Assembly (NCBI RefSeq): GCF_027924665.1
Contig: NZ_AP027043.1
Coordinates: forward strand, 4,216,001 to 4,280,000
DNA length: 64,000 bases
DNA from: Flavobacterium sp. GSB-24
Lineage (GTDB): Bacteria; Bacteroidota; Bacteroidia; Flavobacteriales; Flavobacteriaceae
Reading direction: 5' to 3'
Translations under genes and position numbers: made by a program
The notes under the pieces: generated by a model
The model's input: only the letters and a program-made list of their open reading frames with translations
Databases searched by the model: none
What the model was told of the DNA's origin: nothing
Part shown: positions 37,578-45,779 of the stretch, one piece after another
How positions within the stretch are numbered: the first letter of the stretch is position 1
Layout: every line of letters starts with the position of its first letter

Positions 37578-37610
37578 AGTCTGGTTTAAAGTTTGGTTAA
37601 TTGATAGTGT

Positions 37611-39056
37611 TTAGTGTTTAATTGATTCTACTTTTTTCTCATTGATGTAGGTATTTATAAAATTTATGTTTTTTACGTTTTTTAATAAATAAACAGAATC
37701 TACTTTCTGAATTTTCACGTTTTTAAGGGTAATATTTTCCACTGGAGATGCTGCATATCCTTCTGCCCAAACGCTGTATTTGCCACCGTTTTTCACATTT
37801 ACGTTTTCTAAACTTACATTTCTAATGGTTGGAATAAAATTCCCAGTCTGTGATCCGTATACATTATAAAACATGTTTAATTTTAAAACACATTCTTTAA
37901 CAGTGCCGACTTCAAGATTTCTAACAAAAATATCTTCGATAATGCCACCCCTTTTAGAGTTGGTTTTGATACGAATGGCGCGATCCAGATTGGGACTGTC
38001 CATTACACAATTTTCAACAAATACATTATTTACACCTGCGGAAATTTCGCTCCCAATAACAACACCGCCATGGCCGTCGATCATTTTACAGTTTTGCACA
38101 ATTATATTTTTACTCGGAATTGCCACTCTTCTTCCATCGGCATCGCGGCCGGATTTTATTGCAATACAATCGTCGCCAGTATTAAAAGTGCAGTTTTTAA
38201 TTACAATATTTTGAGAATACTCAGGATCACAGCCGTCATTATTTGGCCCATGGCTGTTAACCGTTACGCCATCAATAATCATGTTGTTTGTCTTAATTGG
38301 ATGCAAAATCCAAAAAGGAGAATTTATGATTGTAACATCTTTGATTAATGCGGTATTGCATTCAAAAAACTCAATAAAATTTGGACGAAGATATCTTCCT
38401 TCACCAAAAATGCGTTCGGCAACAGGAACTCCTTTTTCAGCCATATCGACCAATACTTCACGGTTTGTCGGATCATTTTGAGACGGAATCCCTTTTTTCC
38501 AGCCGTAATTTTTTCCGCCAGACCAAATCCACCAATTGGTGCTGTCAGCCTGACCGTTTAAAGTACCTTTTCCAGTTACAGCAATATTGGTTTTGTTCTT
38601 TGCATAAATAAGAGGAGAGTAATTCATTACTTCTGTTCCCTCCCAAGAGGTATGAACGATTGGATAATCTTTAGGATTTAAACTAAAAAGAATCTCAGCG
38701 TGATCTTCTAAATGCAGGTTCACATTACTTTCTAAGTGTATAGCTCCAGTTAGATATTTCCCATTTGGAACCAAAACCTGCCCGCCTCCGTTTGCCGCAC
38801 ATTCTTTTATTGCTTTTTGAAAAACTTCCGTATTAAGCGTTTTTCCATCTGCAACAGCACCAAAATCATTTATGTTGTATACTTTATCCAAAAAATGTGT
38901 TTGCGGAATACTTTTTAAAACCAAATCCATTTTTTTCCACGGATTCAATGCATTAGAAGAAACAGAAGAGGTTCTCTTTGCGCATGATACCGCCACTACA
39001 GTAAAAGCAGTTAAAAATACAATCCAATTAAATGTGAGGTTTTTAGGAGGAATCAT
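37611..39056 (-). CDS. GH28 polygalacturonase, lipoprotein, first gene of the pectin locus
   Basis: A 481-residue beta-helix enzyme anchored by a lipobox (VVAVSC, Cys25). All GH28 motifs are intact: NNDGCDPE (272-279), GDDCIAIKSGRD (294-305), GHGGVVIGSE (328-337) and RAIRIKTN (359-366). It should release galacturonate from oligogalacturonides at the cell envelope. It is first in the operon. The palindromic LacI-type operator at 39099-39114 lies 43 nt upstream of its ATG next to a promoter-like element, so it and the following susCD genes are probably controlled by the divergent LacI-family regulator. Confidence 0.9.
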   Translation of the reverse strand: MIPPKNLTFNWIVFLTAFTVVAVSCAKRTSSVSSNALNPWKKMDLVLKSIPQTHFLDKVYNINDFGAVADGKTLNTEVFQKAIKECAANGGGQVLVPNGKYLTGAIHLESNVNLHLEDHAEILFSLNPKDYPIVHTSWEGTEVMNYSPLIYAKNKTNIAVTGKGTLNGQADSTNWWIWSGGKNYGWKKGIPSQNDPTNREVLVDMAEKGVPVAERIFGEGRYLRPNFIEFFECNTALIKDVTIINSPFWILHPIKTNNMIIDGVTVNSHGPNNDGCDPEYSQNIVIKNCTFNTGDDCIAIKSGRDADGRRVAIPSKNIIVQNCKMIDGHGGVVIGSEISAGVNNVFVENCVMDSPNLDRAIRIKTNSKRGGIIEDIFVRNLEVGTVKECVLKLNMFYNVYGSQTGNFIPTIRNVSLENVNVKNGGKYSVWAEGYAASPVENITLKNVKIQKVDSVYLLKNVKNINFINTYINEKKVESIKH

Positions 39057-39098
39057 TTAGTCGTATTTTCTTGTTTAAAGTCGAAAACGCAAGCAATT

Positions 39099-39114
39099 GT
39101 GTAATCGATTACAC
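39099..39114. promoter_or_regulatory. LacI-type operator, perfect 16-bp palindrome
   Basis: GTGTAATCGATTACAC is a perfect palindrome with the central CG typical of LacI-family operators. It is the best of four related sites (also 39263, 48857 and 51884). Confidence 0.75.
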
Positions 39115-39145
39115 GAAAGTAGAAAAATTGTTCTAAGACACCAAA
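39114..39145 (-). promoter_or_regulatory. Candidate promoter of the pectin operon
   Basis: On the minus strand TACTTTCG (39114-39121) differs by one base from TAnnTTTG and TTTG (39142-39145) lies 20 nt upstream. The operator starts right at the -7 element and would cover the transcription start, an arrangement expected for repression. Confidence 0.5.
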
Positions 39146-39262
39146 TTAATTTAGAAAAAAATTATATATTTAATTTTATTATAAAATATAATTACATTTA
39201 ATTTAAAAAAACACATAATTTATTATCATTGTAAAATATAAAACGTTTTAGTTATTAATTAT

Positions 39263-39276
39263 GGTAATCGATAACA
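39263..39276. promoter_or_regulatory. LacI-type operator, imperfect copy near the regulator promoter
   Basis: GGTAATCGATAACA matches 12 of 14 positions of TGTAATCGATTACA. It lies just upstream of the -33 element of the LacI-family gene and suggests autoregulation. Confidence 0.55.
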
Positions 39277-39283
39277 TTTTATA

Positions 39284-39311
39284 TTGCGTAATAAAAAAAA
39301 ATGTATTTTTG
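39284..39311 (+). promoter_or_regulatory. Bacteroidetes-type promoter of the LacI-family gene
   Basis: TTG (39284-39286) and TATTTTTG (39304-39311), spaced by 17 nt, fit the -33 and -7 elements. The ATG is 30 nt downstream. Confidence 0.55.
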
Positions 39312-39340
39312 TCTAAAATAATCCGATAAAACTTTTTTTA

Positions 39341-40369
39341 ATGAGTGAAAAAGTAACTATTTACGATATTGCTGAAAAACTAAATATCACTGCTGCAACA
39401 GTTTCTAGAGCACTAAATAACAATCCTAAAATTAAGGAGGCTACACGTGAGCTGGTGATTAAAACCGCAGCGGCGATGAACTATAAGCAGAACAAATTGG
39501 CGCTGGCTTTAAAAAGTGGTCGAAGTAATAATATCGGAGTTATTGTACCGCGTATTGACAGCAATTTCTTTGCGTCTGTAATCAGGGGAATTGAAGAAGA
39601 ACTTTATCCTCATGGCTATCAGGTTATTATCTGTCAAACACACGAAAGTATTAAGAGAGAGAATGAAAATCTTCATACGCTTGTAGATGCGCAGGTTGAC
39701 GGAATTATGATGTCTGTAACTGGCGTTTCTGATGAAAATGACAGCGCTTTTAGAAATGTACTAGAAAAAAATGTACCACTGATATTTTTTGATAGAAGCA
39801 AGCACATCGATGGCGTAAGCTCTGTCACTATTAACGACTTTAAAGGAGGTTATTTAGCCACTAAACATTTGATTGATGAAGGCTGTAGAAATATTGCTCA
39901 CTTTTCTGGAGATCAATCGCTGGACATCTTTAAAAACCGTTTCTTAGGATACAAACAAGCTTTACTTGATAACGGAATAGAGTTTAATGAAAAATATGTT
40001 ATTTACACCAAAAGTGCTGTCGATGCTGGAAAAGAAGCAGTCGATAAACTTTTGCAATTAGAAACTCCTCCCGATGCTATATTTTCTTCGAGTGATTTTG
40101 CTGCATTAGGAGCTATTCAAGAATTAAAAGAGCGCAATATCAATATTCCAAACGATTTTTGTGTGGCTGGTTTTAGTAATGAGCCTTTTACAAAATTCAT
40201 GGAATTATCTATCACATCTGTAGATCAGTCACCATTGGAAATGGGAAGAATGTCTGCCCGCGTTTTCTTAGAACAAGTCGATAAAACAGATACTATTAAA
40301 ATCGAAAAAAAGGTGGTTCTTGCACCAGAATTACATATTCGTAAATCTTCTACCAAAACTAATTTTTAA
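39341..40369 (+). CDS. LacI-family regulator, probable master regulator of pectin/uronate genes
   Basis: A 342-residue LacI/GalR-type regulator. Residues 4-38 are the DNA-binding domain (VTIYDIAEKLNITAATVSRA then LNNNPKIKEAT), the hinge follows, and residues 60-335 are a periplasmic-binding-protein-like sensor (NNIGVIVPRIDSNFFASVIR, DGIMMSV, PDAIFSSSDFAALGA, SVDQSPLEMG). It sits between the pectin enzyme operon and the uronate catabolic operon, and matching operators occur on both sides. A uronate or KDG-type intermediate is the likely inducer. It is the only specific regulator in this block; no hybrid two-component sensor or ECF sigma/anti-sigma pair is next to susCD. Confidence 0.9.
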   Translation: MSEKVTIYDIAEKLNITAATVSRALNNNPKIKEATRELVIKTAAAMNYKQNKLALALKSGRSNNIGVIVPRIDSNFFASVIRGIEEELYPHGYQVIICQTHESIKRENENLHTLVDAQVDGIMMSVTGVSDENDSAFRNVLEKNVPLIFFDRSKHIDGVSSVTINDFKGGYLATKHLIDEGCRNIAHFSGDQSLDIFKNRFLGYKQALLDNGIEFNEKYVIYTKSAVDAGKEAVDKLLQLETPPDAIFSSSDFAALGAIQELKERNINIPNDFCVAGFSNEPFTKFMELSITSVDQSPLEMGRMSARVFLEQVDKTDTIKIEKKVVLAPELHIRKSSTKTNF

Positions 40370-40394
40370 TTTTTTTCCCCTATATAAGTTATAT

Positions 40395-40421
40395 AAGCTC
40401 ATTTTAGAATGGGCTTTTTTT
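40395..40421 (+). terminator. Rho-independent terminator of the LacI-family gene
   Basis: AAGCTCATT (40395-40403) pairs with AATGGGCTT (40408-40416, one G-T pair) around TTAG and is followed by a T-tract. Confidence 0.8.
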
Positions 40422-40437
40422 ATGCAGGCTTCGAAGA

Positions 40438-40577
40438 AGCAAAATATTTATAGCAAAGAATAAATATTCACAGCATAAAGCTCCAGAGGAGCGACATATT
40501 TTTCTACAGCCTAGATTTATGTCGCTCCTCTGGAGCTTCTTTTGCTTGTAATATTGTAATGCTATAAATATTTTGCT
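40438..40577. repeat. Nested palindromic (MITE-like) element
   Basis: An outer 18-bp inverted repeat (AGCAAAATATTTATAGCA at 40438-40455, complement at 40560-40577) encloses an inner perfect 20-bp one (AGCTCCAGAGGAGCGACATA at 40479-40498, complement at 40518-40537). A further GCTCCACTGGAGC palindrome follows at 40575-40587. There is no ORF. It fills most of the 320-nt gap between the converging LacI-family and uxaA genes. Confidence 0.85.
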
Positions 40578-40609
40578 CCACTGGAGCTTTCTCAACAGAT
40601 AAACCTAAC

Positions 40610-40639
40610 AAAAAAAAGACGCACTATATTGTGCGTCTT
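40610..40639 (-). terminator. Rho-independent terminator of the uronate operon
   Basis: AAGACGCAC (40616-40624) pairs with GTGCGTCTT (40631-40639) around a 6-nt loop and is followed by a T-tract on the minus strand, downstream of uxaA. Confidence 0.88.
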
Positions 40640-40689
40640 CTATATAAACCTTTGTCACTTTGCTCCTTAGTACCTTAGTACCTAAAAAC

Positions 40690-42312
40690 TTAAAGCGAAA
40701 CCCCTCTTTTCCAAGGAATAAAATCGTTTTGATTTAATATTGCTGCTTTAGTTTTAATATTTCCGCTGGCAACATCAATAATAAATTCCAACATTTCGTC
40801 GGCCATTTCATCAATTGATTTTTCTCCAGTGATAATTCCACCAGTATCAATATCGATAATATCAGACATTTTATTTGCTAACTGCGTGTTTGATGAAATC
40901 TTTACAACTGGTGCAATTGGGTTTCCTGTCGGAGTTCCTAAACCTGTTGTAAACAATACCATGTTTGCTCCAGAACCTACCATTGCAGTTGTACATTCCA
41001 CATCGTTTCCGGGAGTACACAACAATGTAAAGCCTGCTTCATTAATATATTCTCCATAATCGTAAACCCCTACAATTGGTGAAGTCCCTCCTTTTTTAGC
41101 CGCACCAGCCGATTTCATTGCATCTGTAATTAAACCGTCTTTGATGTTTCCTGGTGATGGATTCATGTCAAATCCTGAACCTGCATCTACAACTGTTTTT
41201 TCGTACCACTGCATTAAGTCTAAGAAACGTTTTCCATCTTTATCATCTACACAACGATTAACTAATTCCTGTTCTACGCCGCATAATTCTGGAAATTCAG
41301 AAAGAATTGTAGTTCCTCCTAAAGCAACTAAATGATCCGACAACACTCCCAACGTTGGGTTTGCAGAAATTCCAGAAAATCCGTCAGATCCACCGCATTC
41401 TAAACCAATTCTTAGTTTAGATAATGGAGCTGGTTGTCTTTTTATTTCATTTGCTTTTTTAATCGCTTCAAAAGTATCTTTTACAACACTGCTCAACATG
41501 GTTTCAATTGTTCCAATAGACTGCTGATCGTAAATTAAAACAGGCTTTTTACTGTTTGGATTAATAGCATCTAAAGCTTCCTTGAAAATTGAAATTTGAA
41601 GATTCTGGCATCCTAAACTTAATACTGTTGCTCCAGCCACGTTTGGATTATTTACGTAACCAGCCAAAAGCTTCGCTAAACTGTGAGAATCCTGACGAAT
41701 TCCACCGCATCCACCTTGATGTGTAATGAATTTAACTTCGATATTATTGAACAAGTTAGCATCGTTTGACGCTTCTTGATTTCCTGCTCCGCCAGTTTCT
41801 GATTTTACTAAAGAACGCAACAACAATTGATAATCGTTTTCTTTAGGTTTCATCAACTCTTTCTCAAAGATATCTTTTAAGATTTCGATGTTTCTGTTTT
41901 CACAAAAAACTAACGGAAAAAATAACCATACATTTTCTGTTCCAACCTGTCCATCTTCTCTATGATAGCCCTGCCACGTTCTATCTTTCCATTTATCAAC
42001 ATTTGGTGCATTCCAGCCAATAGTTTCTGTTTTACCAGTAACTTTATCACTTTCGTGTTTTACGTTTAAAGTAGAAAGCAATCCTCCTTTTTCGATTCTT
42101 GCACTAGCTTTTCCCACCAAAACACCGTACATAATGATTCTGTCTCCTACATTAAAAGGAACCATTGCAATCTTATGTTTCATTTTTACATCAGACTCAA
42201 CAGTAATTGATTCTCCTTCAAAATCAATTACTTCGCCTGCTGTAAGATTTACCAAAGCTACCGCTACGTTATCAGTAGGATTAACTTTTATTAATTTTTT
42301 CTGCGTTGCCAT
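40690..42312 (-). CDS. uxaA: Altronate dehydratase UxaA
   Basis: The start is set at ATG 42312 (MATQKKLIKVNPTDNVAVAL), where family members begin; 31 upstream in-frame codons overlap uxaB and are rejected. The 540-residue protein has an N-terminal SAF-type domain (about 1-95) and the large UxaA/GarD dehydratase domain with conserved cysteines (THQGGCGG, LSLGCQNLQ, GLECGGSDGFSG, TPGNDVECTT) that bind an iron centre. It converts D-altronate to 2-keto-3-deoxygluconate. It follows uxaB by 37 nt and is the last gene before the terminator. Confidence 0.93.
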   Translation of the reverse strand: MATQKKLIKVNPTDNVAVALVNLTAGEVIDFEGESITVESDVKMKHKIAMVPFNVGDRIIMYGVLVGKASARIEKGGLLSTLNVKHESDKVTGKTETIGWNAPNVDKWKDRTWQGYHREDGQVGTENVWLFFPLVFCENRNIEILKDIFEKELMKPKENDYQLLLRSLVKSETGGAGNQEASNDANLFNNIEVKFITHQGGCGGIRQDSHSLAKLLAGYVNNPNVAGATVLSLGCQNLQISIFKEALDAINPNSKKPVLIYDQQSIGTIETMLSSVVKDTFEAIKKANEIKRQPAPLSKLRIGLECGGSDGFSGISANPTLGVLSDHLVALGGTTILSEFPELCGVEQELVNRCVDDKDGKRFLDLMQWYEKTVVDAGSGFDMNPSPGNIKDGLITDAMKSAGAAKKGGTSPIVGVYDYGEYINEAGFTLLCTPGNDVECTTAMVGSGANMVLFTTGLGTPTGNPIAPVVKISSNTQLANKMSDIIDIDTGGIITGEKSIDEMADEMLEFIIDVASGNIKTKAAILNQNDFIPWKRGVSL

Positions 42313-42349
42313 AATTAACCTTTGTTCTTTGTTCTTTTTGTGTGTTTTT

Positions 42350-43795
42350 TTATTTGATTCTTTCTTGAAACTTAGCGAAGCCAGCTTCAATACCATTTGC
42401 ATCAATTTCTTCTAATGCAATTGTAATTGCTTTTGTTAATCCAGGGATTTCTGTTAAATCTTCATCCCAGAAATTTTTATTTTGTAATGTTAAACGAGCG
42501 ATTTTCTCATAATCATCAGATTTCCAAAGTCCGTTAAAGAAAGTTGTAATATCTTCACCATCTTTAACCGGTAAACTTTCACCATTCCACGTTCCTTTGT
42601 AGAAACGAATTAAACTCGCTAATGAAAAAGTCAAATTAACAGGCAGTTTTTTGTTAGCCTTATAATATCCTAATAAACTAGGCAAAACTCTTACTTTGAA
42701 TTTCGATACAGAATTTAATGCAATATCAGCAAGTGCATGTTTGATAAATGGATTTTTAAATCGGTCCATTACTTCCTCAGAATAGGCCGTAATTTCATTT
42801 TTGTCCATATCAAGAGTTTCACTAATTTCACTAATAACGCTGTTTACAAATTTTCCAGTAAAGTCTCCGTTAACAGTTTCCATTACTAATTTATTACCAT
42901 GTAAAAGTGAAAAAGGAACCATTGCCGTGTGCGCACCGTTTAAAATACGAACTTTAATCATTTTAAAAGGACGTATATCATCAACGATTTTTACATTCAA
43001 GTCTGTTTTATGAAATGGCAATTTTGCTTTTAAATCATCTCCGCCCTCAATAGCCCAAAGGAAAAAAGGTTCAGCCGCAACAATTAAATTGTCCTCATAA
43101 TCTAATTTATTATTGTATTCTTCAATTTCAGCTCTTGGATATCCAGGAACAATTCTGTCAACCAAAGTACTGTGATAGGTACAAGCATCTGATACCCAAG
43201 TTTTAAATGCATCTTCTAATTTCCATAAATCAACATATTGTAAAATATATTTTTTCAGTGTTTCAGAGTTATAATCAATTAATTCACAAGGAATTATTGT
43301 AACTCCTTTAGAAGCATCTCCATTAAAATGTTTAAATCTTTCATATAATAAAACCGTCAATTTTGCAGGAAATGACACTGGCGGCTGCATGTCTGGAGTA
43401 TCACTTTCAATAAATTCAATTCCAGCTTCTGTAGTATTAGAAACAATAAATTGAAGTTCTTCTTCTTTGGCTAAAGCCAAATAATTTGCAAATTCAGTAT
43501 AAGGGTTTATAGTTTTTACAATATTGGTAATTAACTCAATATCTTGTATTTTTTCACCTTTTTTAATTCCGTTCATAAATAAGGTATAAAGACCGTCCTG
43601 ATCATTAATCATATTTACCATACCGTCTTTCAAAGGCTGCACTATTGCAATACCAGCATTAAAATCAACTTCTTTATTTAGTTTGTCAAAAGCATAATCA
43701 ACAAAGGCTCTTAAAAAGTTACCCTCTCCAAATTGAACTACCTTAATTGGCTGTAACTTTTCTAATCCTGTATTTATTCTATTTAATTTTTTCAT
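42350..43795 (-). CDS. uxaB: Tagaturonate reductase UxaB
   Basis: A 481-residue NAD-dependent reductase of the mannitol dehydrogenase superfamily. The N-terminal VVQFGEGNFLRAFVDYAFDK (about 19-38) is the nucleotide-binding entry, and VRILNGAHTAMVPFSLLHG matches the active-site region of UxaB. It reduces D-tagaturonate to D-altronate in the cytoplasm. It lies 219 nt downstream of kdgA, the widest internal gap of the uronate cluster, so uxaBA might have a separate promoter, although none was convincing. Confidence 0.92.
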   Translation of the reverse strand: MKKLNRINTGLEKLQPIKVVQFGEGNFLRAFVDYAFDKLNKEVDFNAGIAIVQPLKDGMVNMINDQDGLYTLFMNGIKKGEKIQDIELITNIVKTINPYTEFANYLALAKEEELQFIVSNTTEAGIEFIESDTPDMQPPVSFPAKLTVLLYERFKHFNGDASKGVTIIPCELIDYNSETLKKYILQYVDLWKLEDAFKTWVSDACTYHSTLVDRIVPGYPRAEIEEYNNKLDYEDNLIVAAEPFFLWAIEGGDDLKAKLPFHKTDLNVKIVDDIRPFKMIKVRILNGAHTAMVPFSLLHGNKLVMETVNGDFTGKFVNSVISEISETLDMDKNEITAYSEEVMDRFKNPFIKHALADIALNSVSKFKVRVLPSLLGYYKANKKLPVNLTFSLASLIRFYKGTWNGESLPVKDGEDITTFFNGLWKSDDYEKIARLTLQNKNFWDEDLTEIPGLTKAITIALEEIDANGIEAGFAKFQERIK

Positions 43796-44014
43796 TTTAA
43801 ATTTTCTTTAATGCGTTATAAATAACCATTTACAAACCTTATTTTTTTATTTCTGCCTTTTAAATTGTAAATGAAACATTACACCCGATTAGCAAAATAA
43901 AACCTGCTGTGAGGAATGGCGGGTAAAATTTTTCAAGCGTAATGTTCAATTACAATCTCTAAAAATCTAAAAAAAACTTATAAAATAAGGAGTTCGGCAT
44001 GATTACCCCTTAAT

Positions 44015-44683
44015 CTATTTTCTAATCTCTTTTATAATGTCAAGAACTTGACTGACTTTTGCAGTCAATCCGTCGAAGTCTTTATTTTCTAATATATCTT
44101 TTGAAATTAACTGCGAACCTAAACCAACGCAGGTTGCACCTGCATTTAACCATGAACTCAGACTTTCTTTAGTCGGGTAAACACCTCCTGTAGGCATGAT
44201 GTTTGTCCACGGACACGGTCCTTTTATGGCTTTTATAAATTCTGGTCCGTAAATATCTGCTGGAAATAATTTTACAATTTCACAGCCTAATTCTTCTGCT
44301 CTCGCAATTTCTGTTAAAGTACCACAGCCAGGTGACCATAATACTTTTCTACGATTACAAGCGATAGCAATATCTTCTCTAAAAACTGGTGTTACAATAA
44401 AATTTGCTCCTAAACTCATGTACAATGAAGCAGAAGCTGCATCTGTAATCGAGCCCACTCCTAAGATCATTCCTGGAAGTTCTGCCAAAGCATATTTGTT
44501 TAAAGCGCCAAAAACTTCGTGTGCAAAATCACCTCTGCTGGTAAATTCCATTAATCTAGAACCACCGTCGTAACATGCTTTTAAAACTTTTTTACTCAAT
44601 TCGATATCAGAATGAAAAAACAACGGAACCATACCGTTTTCTTTCATTTGGGAAGCGACTTCAATTCTTGAATATTTTGCCAT
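44015..44683 (-). CDS. kdgA: KDPG aldolase KdgA (Eda type)
   Basis: A 222-residue class I aldolase of the KDPG/KHG family. Glu46 in RLMEFTSRG and the Schiff-base Lys138 in EIVKLFPADIYGP are in place, with SPGCGTLTEI and MPTGGVYPT as phosphate-binding loops. It cleaves 2-keto-3-deoxy-6-phosphogluconate to pyruvate and glyceraldehyde-3-phosphate, the end point of both uronate branches. It starts 10 nt after kdgK. Confidence 0.94.
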   Translation of the reverse strand: MAKYSRIEVASQMKENGMVPLFFHSDIELSKKVLKACYDGGSRLMEFTSRGDFAHEVFGALNKYALAELPGMILGVGSITDAASASLYMSLGANFIVTPVFREDIAIACNRRKVLWSPGCGTLTEIARAEELGCEIVKLFPADIYGPEFIKAIKGPCPWTNIMPTGGVYPTKESLSSWLNAGATCVGLGSQLISKDILENKDFDGLTAKVSQVLDIIKEIRK

Positions 44684-44693
44684 TTTTATTTTT

Positions 44694-45716
44694 TTATCTT
44701 GATACTAATGCAGAGCCATCACCATCAATCATATTTTCAACTTCTTTCAATGTAACCAAGTTGTAATCGCCTGCAATGGTATGTTTTAAACAACATGCTG
44801 CAACTGCAAAATCTAATGCTCTTTGGTTATTATTTTGATATTCTAGCAAACCATAAATTAATCCGCCCATAAATGAATCACCGCTTCCTACACGGTCTAC
44901 AACCGGAGTAACTTCTTTAACTGCTGCACTGTGAATTGCTTTTCCGTCAAATAAAATTCCGCCGATTCTTTGGTGAGAAGCACTTACAGAATAACGAAGT
45001 GTCGTAGCAGCAATTTGAAGGTTCGGAATAAATTCGAACAATTTTGTATATAAATTTGGAAGCGTTTTCTCGTCTTGATAATTCGGATTCACTTTAGGAA
45101 TTCCCAACATAAAATACGCAGTATCAATATCTCCTAAAATAACATTACTGTATTTTAACATTTCCGGCATTACCTCGCTTGGCATTTTACCATATTGCCA
45201 AAGTTTTGATCTGTAATTTAAGTCGCAGGAAATTTTAATTCCTAATTTATGAGCGATTTTAATTGCTTCTAAACAAGCTTCTGCTGCACTTTCTGAAATC
45301 GCTGGTGTAATACCGCTCCAGTGAAACCATTCAGCTCCTTCTAAAACTTTTTCCCAGTCTACCTGCCCTTTTTCAATTGTTGACATTGCACTATGCGCAC
45401 GATCGTACACCACGTTGCTTCCGCGTGTTCCTGCTCCAGTTTCTAAGAAATAGATTCCTAAACGCTCTCCTCCGTAAACAATGTTTTTAGATTCGACATT
45501 CATTTTTCTGATTTCTCTTAATGCAGAAAAACCAATTTCATTTTCTGGCAGTCTGGTAACAAATTCAGCATTAACTCCGTAATTTGCCAAAGAAACGCAT
45601 ACGTTAAATTCGCCGCCGCCATACGTAGCACCAAATGCTGTAGACTGCGAAAAACGCAAATGTCTTTCTGTCGATAAACGCAGCATGATTTCTCCAAATG
45701 CAACTACTCTACTCAT
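44694..45716 (-). CDS. kdgK: 2-keto-3-deoxygluconate kinase KdgK
   Basis: A 340-residue PfkB-family sugar kinase. The N-terminal GEIMLRLSTERHLRFSQ and YGGGEFNVCVSLANYG match KDG kinases, and the C-terminal DRVGSGDSFMGGL contains catalytic Asp280 and the anion hole. It phosphorylates 2-keto-3-deoxygluconate to KDPG. It lies between uxaC and kdgA in the minus-strand cluster; a 63-nt gap upstream contains an 18-bp palindrome. Confidence 0.94.
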   Translation of the reverse strand: MSRVVAFGEIMLRLSTERHLRFSQSTAFGATYGGGEFNVCVSLANYGVNAEFVTRLPENEIGFSALREIRKMNVESKNIVYGGERLGIYFLETGAGTRGSNVVYDRAHSAMSTIEKGQVDWEKVLEGAEWFHWSGITPAISESAAEACLEAIKIAHKLGIKISCDLNYRSKLWQYGKMPSEVMPEMLKYSNVILGDIDTAYFMLGIPKVNPNYQDEKTLPNLYTKLFEFIPNLQIAATTLRYSVSASHQRIGGILFDGKAIHSAAVKEVTPVVDRVGSGDSFMGGLIYGLLEYQNNNQRALDFAVAACCLKHTIAGDYNLVTLKEVENMIDGDGSALVSR

Positions 45717-45735
45717 ATTATATTTTTTTTGCCAC

Positions 45736-45753
45736 TCCCGATAGCTATCGGGA
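45736..45753. repeat. 18-bp palindrome between uxaC and kdgK
   Basis: TCCCGATAGCTATCGGGA is a perfect palindrome, followed by half of the GAACTTTGCGGTTAA element seen at 4575-4675. It is likely a dispersed REP-type sequence. Confidence 0.7.
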
Positions 45754-45779
45754 TTGTGAACTTTGCGGTTAACTTTTAA

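Noticed and set aside
42313..42405. N-terminal extension of UxaA overlapping uxaB
   Set aside because: The family begins at MATQKKL; the extension is lysine-rich noise across the gene boundary.
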